Assembly: GCF_004027225.2 (NCBI RefSeq) | Contig: NC_044284.2 | Coordinates: 41,216,420-41,280,419, forward strand | Source of the DNA: Strigops habroptila | Lineage: Eukaryota; Chordata; Aves; Psittaciformes; Psittacidae | DNA length: 64,000 nucleotides | Direction: 5' to 3' | Shown here: piece after piece, positions 1 to 9,260 of the stretch | Layout of the letters: each line of letters begins with the position of its first letter | Numbering within the stretch: the first letter of the stretch is position 1 | Translations under genes and position numbers: made by a program | Notes under the pieces: model-generated | Seen by the model: only the letters and a program-made list of their open reading frames with translations | Database searches by the model: none | What the model was told of the DNA's origin: nothing

Positions 1-139
1 CAAGCAGAGGCTTCTTCCATGTACAATCCACTTTATATTACAGCCTGGCTGCCTTCTCTCCTGCCTCCGGACCTGCCTTCTGCTCCTCTCTGAGCAGGAC
101 TGGCCGGGTGCAGTGCGGCAAACATTTATGGGGCAGCTC
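1..139 (-). other. NPHS2: NPHS2 3'UTR, partial
   Basis: Sequence directly after the podocin stop codon (complement of 140-142). No AATAAA is seen on this strand, so the UTR continues beyond the window edge. Confidence 0.7.
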
Positions 140-415
140 TTAGAGCATGGGTGAGTCCTTGTCTTTTGGGCTTTCTGGGAGCTTTGCAGTGTCTGCGAGG
201 AGGCTGCTTGCTGCCGGAGGACTGTGGGTAGCTGGAGAGACCAAGTTCATGGCCTCCAAAGGCAAGGGCAAGATGAAAGCAGCAGGTTTCTCTGCAGTAA
301 GGGAGTGCAGTGCATGGAGGTAACGGAGCTGAGCAGCAGCAGGGGCACTGGACAGGATCTCAGCTGCCATCCGCAGGGACTCCGAAGCAGCCTTTTCCCC
401 CTCAGCAGCGATCAC
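140..415 (-). CDS. NPHS2: NPHS2 coding exon 8 (last)
   Basis: 276 nt from acceptor AG (417-416) to TAA at 142-140. It starts with GTG (Val), then [20 protein letters not shown] and ends DSPML. The C-tail helix is the homo-oligomerisation and nephrin-binding part of the family. Confidence 0.95.
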   Translation of the reverse strand: MIAAEGEKAASESLRMAAEILSSAPAAAQLRYLHALHSLTAEKPAAFILPLPLEAMNLVSPATHSPPAASSLLADTAKLPESPKDKDSPML

Positions 416-3400
416 CTACCAAGCAGGAGAATAAAGAAGATTTCTGTGAGGCTTGGAGTAAAGGAACATGGACTGCTCATTACAGAGGGAGTTTGCCACC
501 ATTAAATTCCCAGCTCCAAAGTGATTGTAACATTCCTGTTCTCTGAAGATCACAGTATGTATTAGACCTCTTGATGCTCCCAAAAGTTTGGGAGCCCATG
601 TCCAACTTGTTGTTACTAGGCCTACCAAGGCTCACAACTGTGCATATCCTTACTGCAACAGCATGGGAGAGCGCAGCCCCCAGGCTAGGCTTGTGGGAGG
701 GGTGCTGGACACCAACCTTATCCAGGCTCTTGTGTAGCTCAGAGCAAGGGATGGAGAGCAGCACACGCTGAGCAAGGTGCAGGGTACATTACAGTGGTGA
801 CAGCCCTGCACTGGGCTCCTAGAGGAGGGTGAAACCCTGAGGAGAAGATCCCCATGGGGATCACTGTGGTCCCAAGGATAACTCCAGACCTCTTTGTGTG
901 TCTTCCTGTCCTACCTGTAAGCCAGGTACCAGACCTGGCACTCCACTGGGCTGGCCCAGACGCTTGCTGCATCTCCCTTTGCTAGACACAGCTCTTGAAC
1001 AGTAATTAAAGAAAACATATCTTCCCAGAGCTGTATCCTTGTGTGGCATTTCTCAGGGATCATAAATGAGGGATGCTTTGGAAGGAGATGAGAAGTATTC
1101 AGAGTTGGCATACCCGCACTTTGGCCTGTCTTTGGGCCTCTGCTTCCACAGCCAGGGACTGGCGAATTTCAGCAGGCAGTTGCACGTTGTTGCTGTGGTA
1201 GTGAAGGACAGGGATTAGCTGGGCTCTAGACTCTCCTGCCAGCACTAGATGGCTGATCTGAGGCTTGGAATGGGCTCATGAGTCAGTCTCTGCAGAGCAG
1301 GCCACTCATGTTCTTTGGCCCCAGCGTGTCCCTCTTTGTATGTCTCACTTCAGCCTTCCACGTCCATACCCATCCTTCTTTTCCAGCCTGGTTTTCTAAT
1401 GACTAGACTTGCATTATCACTTGGCAGCAGAGACTTCTCCTCTCTGTGCCTCTGCAGCTTGAAGTCTAAGCTCACTCTTTGTGAGAGTGCAGAGAATCCA
1501 CTGCGAGACAAGCACAGGAATTTCCTTCTGTTCATAGATTTACTCATTCACTGCTGGCTCTCTTCCATGGCCCTCTACATGATGAGCAAGTCCCACCATT
1601 CTGTGTGGGATTCTGAGTGATGAGCCCATCCCTACAAGTGCTAAGACCCTGTGGCCTTTCATCTGGAATGGGACATAGAGGGTTTAGTGCCTGCTGCACC
1701 TCTTGGGCTACCAGAATTGCATGCAAACTCTGCCTGTAGCAGCAGTGAAACAGTGATGAGATCCCAGCTAAGGATCCTGCCCTGGCTGTCAGTGCTGGAG
1801 CAAGCACCGTCTTCACATGTGGAAGTTTTAATGAGGCAGAGGCTGAAAAGTGAAGGAAAAATAGGAAGTTGGGAGGTGAGGTTCTATCTTCTGCAGAATA
1901 GCTGCAGGGAGAGAGCCAGAGGCAAAGCAGGAAGAGAGGCAGGCAGCAGTGAGCACAGCAGGAGAGCTGCTTGCAAAGGGCTAGGGAAGTCCCCTCTGCC
2001 AGCATTTCCTACCTACATTTCTGTTCTCTCCACTTTGATCCCCCAGCAGCCTGTGACTGCATCCAAAGCCACCTGTGAAGAGGAATATTTTTAGAGCATA
2101 GGGGGAACACCAGCCCTGGCCTAGGCCCCTTACAGAGGAGTAAGGCAGTGCAGGGACACTAATTCAAGGCAGTTAAATGCAGGACTGTAAGGCAGATTTA
2201 TTAAGTTTTTGTGCTATTGTGTAAGGCCCCTCAGAAATAAAATTACTTCCTTCACTTCCAATTTGTGTTTGCCCCTGCCGTTTTAACCAGTCCATACTGG
2301 TTCAAGAGTGGAACCAATTCAGTTCCATTGGAAACATTCAGTTCCTGACTTGGTATCATCATGTATGTGTGTCATGGCCACAGAGAACTGTTGCTGGAGA
2401 TCCCATGTATGCTGGGTTTATGGCAACTGTCTCAGGCAGTGTCACATTTCTTGTAAGAATCTCCTTTCTGGGATAAGTACTGAAGGCGGGGTATCACACA
2501 GCACTGATGGAGCTTGTCTAAGGGGTTCCTTCATGCTCCTCACAGCACACTGTCTGCTACTCACCATGGCCGCCTGTGGGGCCCACAGTGTATATTCTTC
2601 CCCTAAAGTGATCCAAGTCACAAAACAAACAGAAGAAAAATCTCCCATTTTTCTTCTGCATGTGAAGGAGATGCATGCTGTTATTGTACCCTTCTGCAAA
2701 CCAGTGTCTGTGATTTTGAGGGACTGATCACCTGAGCTGCTTTGTGGAGCCTCAGTTCACCCCTTGCTCTGCTGTCTCCCCCCTGTGGAAGCACCTTTAT
2801 CTCCTGGCTGATGCTCTTCCTCTCCAGGAGAAGTTCAGAGAAGGCTCGATGTGCCAGGAGGCGCTTTGTGGTGGTCTGCACCAGCAGCTGTATGGCACTG
2901 GAAATGCTGGTCAGGGTGGTAAGGAGAAGAGAGGCATTTTCCAACCGGTAGTAGCAGACAGCATCTATCTCCAAGGTAACCATGTCCTTGGTCACCACCT
3001 AAGCAGAAGACATTAAGAGAGATGGAGCTGGTTCTGACAACTCTAAGGTAGCACAGAAAAACACACAATTAAGAGAATGATGAAAACTAGCTGAATGGTT
3101 AAGTCTTTGTAGTGTCCACCTCTGCTTATGACTGACCTTGGGCAAGCTATATAACCTCTGGATCTCAGTTCCCTGAGCAGCAACTTTGTGCCTGTCTCCT
3201 CAGTACCGCTGCTGAGCTAGGGACTGAAAGTAGGTTGTCATTCTGTGCTGTGTTTCCCTGCCCGCTGCTGCCTGGTCCATTCTTGTTCTGAGAGCATAGG
3301 CTGTGTCCTGAGGTGTGCGCTCAATTATTGTGTCTCCAGAAGGATTTGCTGTACACTGTGGGGGTTAGCCTGGAGATGCCACCATACAAGGACAGTCCCA

Positions 3401-6400
3401 CTGCCAACGCAGCATCACAGACAACACATCCCTGAAGGAGAAGAGGGGCTGTGACTAGGGAAGTTGCAGGTTCAAGGGTTAGAAACAAGGATCTAGCCCT
3501 TTCTTCCTCCCAGGCTTATACAGGAGCTGAGTACCACCATTAGATCATCGTAAGATCTTAGTCTGAGTCCTGGCTGCATGCACTCCTCAGTGTGGCAGGT
3601 AAAAAACCCCTGGGCCAGTATCTTTAGCCCAGCCACTCCCTACTGGGGTGTCCAAACATGTCCAACTGAATGGGAGTTTTTTCAAACTTTTCTATGCAGG
3701 GATGAAGGCTGGAAGCCTGAGGTGTAATGTTGAAGCGATCCAAAAGTTAACTAGAGAGGGAGTGTCAGCCATACCTGATGGAAGGGGATCTCTAGGGTTT
3801 TGAGGCGGAGGTCTATCTTGTGATATGTGTCCAGACAGGGAAGGAAAAAGAAAAGGCCTGTGGGAAGAAAAGTGCAGCTGGTGATCATCAGAACCACAGA
3901 AATTGTCTCTCCTGCTCTGGAGAACAGGGGAGGGTTTGGCATGCAGAACTACAAACAAACAGCAATACATAGGCTCAAATTCTGAGGCTGCTTCTGTGAT
4001 GAGAAAAGCCATTAGAAGCTACCAGCCCTTTAGAGGAGCAAAGACACCCCATCTCCTGTCTAGCTCTGCCTGCTTGGAGGGCACCAGTATGTGAGCTTTG
4101 GCAGAGCATGAAGAAGAGTAACATGATGGTGGTGTGCTCAGTAAACACCTTACCAGGCCCTTTGGCTCTTCCAGGAAGGAGATGCCCAAGGCGGAAGACG
4201 ATGGCTCTCTCATACTCCCGCACTACCTGCAGAGGGAAACAAAAGCTAGGCTGGAGAAGAAGGCATAGGACTGGGGAAAAAGGCCTCACCAGCATGCTAA
4301 GAAGTCTTCTGAGAAAGCCCTGCAAAGTGAGGATTTCAGCAGGTATGAGCTAGTGGCACCCCATGTCACTGAGTCCCTTTAGCCTAAACTGAGAACCTGC
4401 CCACAGCTGCCGGCTGACCTTGTGTGTGAGCAGCATATGACCAGCCCTATGACAGCACAAGGTTTGGTGAGAGCAACCCACGTTAGAGCTGCCCAGGGTT
4501 TCCCAGGATGAGGCCAGCATTCTGCTTCCTTGTAGCCTGGCCAAACTTGAACCCCCTGAGCTAAAATTTTCTGTGTTGGTTGTTCCCCTTCAAGGGAACC
4601 ATGTGTGTATGTGCTCATGTGTGCAAGATCTGAGCTATAATACTGACACTCCTGTTGACAACAAGATGTATGTGAAATTTCCTGAGAAGTGGGAAGCAAA
4701 ATATGCCTACTAGTAGCCATACTGAGAAAAGGAAAGGAAGAGGGAAAAATATGCTATTAACTGAGAGATCAATCTACCTTAAAATTTTTAATTCAAATCC
4801 TATTTATCCTGCTGCTGCAATGCAGCCATCTCTGGGCTAGGTAGGCTGAGTTGAAGAAGTGTAAATGGGGCCTTAGACCAAAAAATCTTGATGCTCATGT
4901 CCGACACATGTTGAACCAGTAAGTTATCATCCACATCAGACACCAAATACTAAACCTAGAGAGACCCCGTGACTGTTCTCACCTTCATGCAGAACCAGAC
5001 AGAAATGGGGAAGGTCATTATGATGAACAGGAAAGACAATATGGTCAGAAGCCACTCACAGATGCCCATACCCGGAGACTTTACACCTAGGGAGAAATCC
5101 AACATGACACTGTTAGGAGAGGACTGCTCTCTAAATACTAATGGCCTGACAAGTACCTGCACAGATCAGCTTCACTGTTGTCCTCTGCCTAGACCTGTTG
5201 TATGTGAAGCATCTGGCTCTCTCTGGACTTGGGTTAAAGAATACTCCCTGTCCCAGATGGAGAGGAACTGCCAAGATGGACTGACAGATTTTTTCTCTGC
5301 TTTACTGGCAGAAATTGAGCCATGCTTCCCCACAGTGCCTTGATTAGAGAGCAGCCTTTAGCTTCAAGACCTGTGGCTACCAAGCAGTGTTCAAGGCTTG
5401 GAGTGGGCAACTTGCTGGCTGAGCTGGGATCCCAGAAGCTTATCTGGAAAGATAAGCTAATGGCAAAGAGAAATGTTGTAAATAAGAGGTAGCTTTCAAC
5501 ATGCACAGCCTGAAGTGCCCGTCCCTATCAGAGTATCTCAGGTTGTTTTGGAATAGGATTTTAGTCTTACCTCAGCTCCCTAAGGCAGTAGGACCAAGCC
5601 ACTGGTGCTGCTGAAATCTCCCTGTGCTCTACAGCAGTGAAATCAAGGTGCTGAAGGCTGGCCGGGGTGGTCAGCCCCACATGAAAATTACCTTCTACAT
5701 ATCCCCAAAGAGAGTGTGGGTCATCTTGCTCTGGCTGCCCTTTGTTGTGCTCCTGCCTGAGGGAAAATCTGCAGGTATGGCACAAAAATAGATAGATAAC
5801 TTCTGGGTGTACCTAGACTGAGAGGGTGGAGCATGTTCTCCATCAGTGAAGTTAGCATTCCTGCATTCCTCCTATTTTGAATCCCTTCTAGCCCTCTCAT
5901 CCCTGCCCCTTTGCCCTTGGAGCTCTCTGCAGAGCCACCATGTCCTGAAGGAGGTTTACATCCCAAGAATCTGTGTGATGACTAGAGCTCCACAGCACTG
6001 CTCACTAGCTGAAATTCCTGTAATTGAGGCAGAAAAGAGGCAGTTGTGAAAAAATTAGTTCCCAGACAGACAGGAGCAAGTCTGAACCTTTGTGTCACTC
6101 TGGGGCAGCAGAGCTGCTGGCATGGAAGCAGACAGTGGCTTCACATGGAAGTGATGCTGGTTCTGTAATACACATCTGTCATGCCTGTGGTGGTGGTGGG
6201 TTGAAAGAGGCCCGGTCATCTTGCCAAACAACTCACAATTCTCCCTCTAACCATGGCAGGCTGGGAATCTGCTAAACAAACACATGGCCTGCAGAGAAGC
6301 TGCTCTTAAAAGTTATCCAGACACAAAGCTATGAGTGTGCACCTCAAGCACAGTTCTTCCCTGCAGCTCAGTCCATTTGACTATGAACTGGCCTTAAGGC

Positions 6401-7005
6401 TAACTTTCTGCACCTAAAGAAGAGCAAGCAAGAAAAGAGAGAGAATAGAGCATGACTAGAACTGGGGAGTAGCAAGCAGAATCATGAAGGATGCTGGGGA
6501 TGTAGCTGCTTCTTGCAAACTTATTTGCTTTGTGAGACAGCGCTGCTCAGCCTGCAGTACTGACTGCAGAAGCTGGCTGGGAGGCTGGCTGGAGTCTCCC
6601 ATATCCTGTCCCGAGAATCTGTGCAAGGTGGGTGTGAAGACACTGTGCAGAGAGCAGAGTCACACAGTAAACCATACAGGGTCAAAGAGCCCATCACTTT
6701 CCAGCCCCTTCCCTTGTATAACCCATACCTTCCTCTTGCTGCTCACTGTCCAGCAATGCCATTGCCTCCATTTCTTCATCAGATACCACATCATCCACAT
6801 CCACCACCGTGGACGTGTGCACCCTACCATCTGTCCCCGTGGTGCTCTTGATCTCCTTCGGTTTCTCCTGCTTTATGTCTCCCCTTCCTTTGGCGGCTTC
6901 TCTGCTGCTCTCCCTCTTCTCTCGTTTGCTCTGTGTAGCTGGGGACTCTCTGCGCCTCCTGTGAGACTCCCTGGAATTGCTCCGAGACCTCTTATCCATC
7001 CTCAT
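140..7005 (-). CDS. NPHS2: NPHS2, podocin (complete, 8 coding exons)
   Basis: Podocin is a stomatin/prohibitin-family scaffold of the kidney podocyte slit diaphragm: a hairpin membrane protein that binds cholesterol and recruits nephrin, CD2AP and TRPC6. Joining the eight exons below gives 1152 nt, 383 residues plus stop, the length I know for human podocin. The order is a basic Arg/Ser-rich N-terminus, VVDVDDVV acidic segment (about 67-74), Cys102 and a hydrophobic hairpin (about 104-125) with Pro119, then the PHB domain starting [17 protein letters not shown] (128 on), and a helical C-tail with [11 protein letters not shown] and the end DSPML. Arg139 aligns with human Arg138, a classic nephrotic-syndrome residue. 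Exon sizes 104, 73, 83, 204, 56 and 79 equal those I recall for human exons 2-7. It starts at the first ATG (7005); a second ATG at 6999 fits the human N-terminus equally well. Next to TDRD5 head to head, as in human. Confidence 0.97.
1114..1192 (-). CDS. NPHS2: NPHS2 coding exon 7
   Basis: 79 nt encoding [20 protein letters not shown] and QRQAKVR, the end of the PHB domain. Acceptor CTACCACAG, donor GTATGC. The first base completes an Ile codon split with exon 6. Confidence 0.93.
2017..2072 (-). CDS. NPHS2: NPHS2 coding exon 6
   Basis: 56 nt encoding [18 protein letters not shown] plus two bases of Ile. Acceptor TTCACAG, donor GTAGGT. Human has VTCIWGIKVERIE here. Confidence 0.93.
2795..2998 (-). 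CDS. NPHS2: NPHS2 coding exon 5
   Basis: 204 nt, the core of the PHB domain: [20 protein letters not shown] through [19 protein letters not shown] and SQEIK. Acceptor CTTAG, donor GTGCTT. Confidence 0.96.
3775..3857 (-). CDS. NPHS2: NPHS2 coding exon 4
   Basis: 83 nt encoding [19 protein letters not shown] and TLEIPFHQ. Acceptor CCCACAG, donor GTATGG. Confidence 0.96.
4154..4226 (-). CDS. NPHS2: NPHS2 coding exon 3
   Basis: 73 nt encoding [20 protein letters not shown] and AKGPG, the start of the PHB domain; contains the Arg equivalent to human Arg138. Acceptor CTGCAG, donor GTAAGG. Confidence 0.97.
4983..5086 (-). CDS. NPHS2: NPHS2 coding exon 2
   Basis: 104 nt encoding the membrane hairpin: [19 protein letters not shown] then [11 protein letters not shown]. 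The Cys before EWLL matches the palmitoylated Cys101 of human podocin. Acceptor CCCTAG, donor GTGAGA. Confidence 0.95.
6729..7005 (-). CDS. NPHS2: NPHS2 coding exon 1
   Basis: 277 coding nt, one codon longer than the human exon as I recall it. The product is basic ([16 protein letters not shown]), then acidic ([20 protein letters not shown]). Donor GTATGG at 6728-6723. The 5'UTR lies right of 7005; its boundary is not visible. Confidence 0.9.
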
Positions 7006-8900
7006 CTGTGCTGAGGAGCATGCAGCTCCCTGTGAGAGTGAGATGAATTTGTGCTTGAATTTATTGCTGCAGGCAGGAAAACCAGGCAGGGGAGGAGAGA
7101 AGAGGAGGTGTCAGATCAAGGAGTCTTGTTTCAAGTTTATCACAGGCTTGTCAGACACAGTGGACAGTGAAGTGGGCAAGCTGTTTCCCAGCTGCTCTGC
7201 TCTCTTCACACACTGCTGTGGAGATGGGATGGAAAGTTAGATGCTGGACTCCAGGAGGACATTCTGTTTGCATCTTCCTGCCTTTGGAAATTAAACACAA
7301 CCAGAAGCACTCAGGTTATTTTTAGTAGATGGTTTCTGCAAAGCTGTTGAAAAGCAACCTAAAAGTAATTCTCAGACATGTGGCTGCAAAGACCTCAAAT
7401 GGTGGACTGGTCCAGAACAAAAAACAGCAGGATGAAAAACCTTTACTGGTGAGACCAGTTGCTTACTCAGGGGTGTTTGGAGGGGGTGTTGCAGAGAACA
7501 GTTGGGTGAGTAGCATCTCACACTGGTCTGCTCCCTAGAAACCCTTTGGCTGGTACAGTGGAGCAATATTGGCAATGAACTCCCTCTCTGTAGAGTCACC
7601 TCACATTTTAGCAGGGAGCGAAATCAGCTGGTCCCAGTTCAACCATGAACTTTCCCGAATGGGTACAAAGCATGGAATCTGTTGGAGAGTTAAGAGATGT
7701 TTAACCTAACTTACTGAAAGTTTGTGCCTAAATGCCTCGCTAGTTTTCCACAGCAGGAGCACAGCAGAGCAAATATAGGAGCTTTTTCTTTTCATGCTGC
7801 TCAGCCTGTGTTGACATCTGCAGAAACCTCTGGAAGAAACACTTTTAAAGGGTTTTAAAGTCACTTATCATCTTAAAGAAAGTAGCACCTGGCTAGAAGT
7901 AATACTGCAGCAAGACAAGGCAATAATTTCTCGGCCAACAGACAGTGCTGAGTTCAGGGATGCCCAGTCTCTGGTGCGGAGGAGCGGCTGGAGGGAGCCA
8001 GGAACCCAGCCAGGGAGGTGCTGCTCTTGTTTTTTCATGGATTCCTGTTTTATTGGAGACTTGTGGCCTGTGCAGAGTCAGAATATTGCAGGCAGGGAGG
8101 GCAGGAGTACCTGCTCCCTGCTTTCTCTGCTCTGTCATGCTGGGTGCCTCATCAGCAGGTCACCAGGGAAGTGATGGATGGAGGAGGCTAACAGCAGAGA
8201 AAAGTTGGGCGGAAATGGGGTGTAATTAATAAATTTATACAGTGTCTGTGTTTGCGCTGGAAATGCTGCAGAAAGCTTTTTCACCTTGTGTTTATCACTG
8301 AGCCCACGTGGGGCAGGGGCGGATGGTCTCTAGCTCCTGAAAGGGTGGGTAGCGTGTTAAGCATCAGTAGTAAACAGCAGCTCACATCTGGTTTTGTCTG
8401 GGCAGCATGGACTCTGGTTGATTCCTTGGCAGAAGCACTCTGGCATATTTAACACCTACAAACCTGCAACTTGCTGGTTTTGTCTGATGTTTAAATGGGC
8501 TGGTGGGTCCCGACTCCTCCATCCCCAGGGAATGGTTTTGGCTGCTACCTCCAGACAGGGGAAATGCTCTGAGAGCATGTGCTGATGGGTTTGCAACCTT
8601 TGCCATCCCAAAATCCACAGCCTCAGGCCCCTTGTCATTTTGAAGCACAGCCCTGTTTGGAAATTAACTGCACTGTTGAGCAGGTTTCTCACCTGACCAT
8701 GAGCCCTCAACAAACAGCTACTGCAACCCAGTTTACCACGCTCTTTGGCCTTGAGAAAGTCACTCAGCATCTCTGCTGTGCATTTTCCTCTTAAATGGGA
8801 CTAGAAAGCACGAGACTACTCTTAATAACGTTGGTGTTTAAGTATTGCACCCTCAAAGGCACTGCTCCCTGTTTGCCCGTGGCTGTTTAGCAATGCCCTT
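7006..8900. other. NPHS2-TDRD5 intergenic region
   Basis: Contains the NPHS2 5'UTR and promoter, with no clear boundary and no CpG island. I see no coding exon, repeat or RNA gene. Confidence 0.6.
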
Positions 8901-8929
8901 TTCCTGTCGGAAGGGAGACGCACCCGACG

Positions 8930-9260
8930 TTTTCACTCAGGAGAAGGCAGGGGCCGCGGGTCGGTCCCTCGGCACAGGCAATCCCTCCGCCCGCCACAGC
9001 GCGGCGCCCTAACGGCCCCGCCGCAACGGGGAGGCCCCGCCCTCGCGCTCCGGAAGGGCGGGAAAGGGAGCGCGCAGGCGCAGCGGAGTGTCGCGGGCGA
9101 GGCGGCGGCATGGCGCGGTGCGTGAGGGCAGCGCTGCGGTGGCGGCGTTCCCTGGGTGTCCTCGGGCTGTGCCTTGGGGCCGCGGGAATCGCTGCTGTCC
9201 CCTCGGACAGTGACCCTGTGAGGCAGAGGGGGAACCCGCAGGCCCGGGTTTAGGGGAAAT
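8930..9260 (+). promoter_or_regulatory. TDRD5: CpG island, TDRD5 promoter and 5' exon
   Basis: A sharp rise in GC and CpG against AT-rich flanks, with repeated CGGCCCCGCC and GCGCAGGCGCAG-type elements and no TATA box. It ends in a short exon with a good Kozak ATG (9110) and donor GTGCGTGAG at 9118. A CpG-island promoter fits the TDRD5 start; the exact start site cannot be read. Confidence 0.75.
9110..9117 (+). CDS. TDRD5: TDRD5 candidate first coding exon (start codon)
   Basis: ATGGCGCG followed by donor GTGCGTGAG. Spliced to 9502 it reads [11 protein letters not shown] in frame with LOTUS 1. The context GGCATGG is strong. If not used, translation begins at 9509. Confidence 0.6.

Larger units (their letters stand above)
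416..6728 (-). other. NPHS2: NPHS2 introns
   Basis: Seven introns at 416-1113, 1193-2016, 2073-2794, 2999-3774, 3858-4153, 4227-4982 and 5087-6728, all GT-AG. I see no repeat, RNA gene or second coding gene in them. The total gene is about 7 kb, far more compact than the human gene. Confidence 0.85.
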
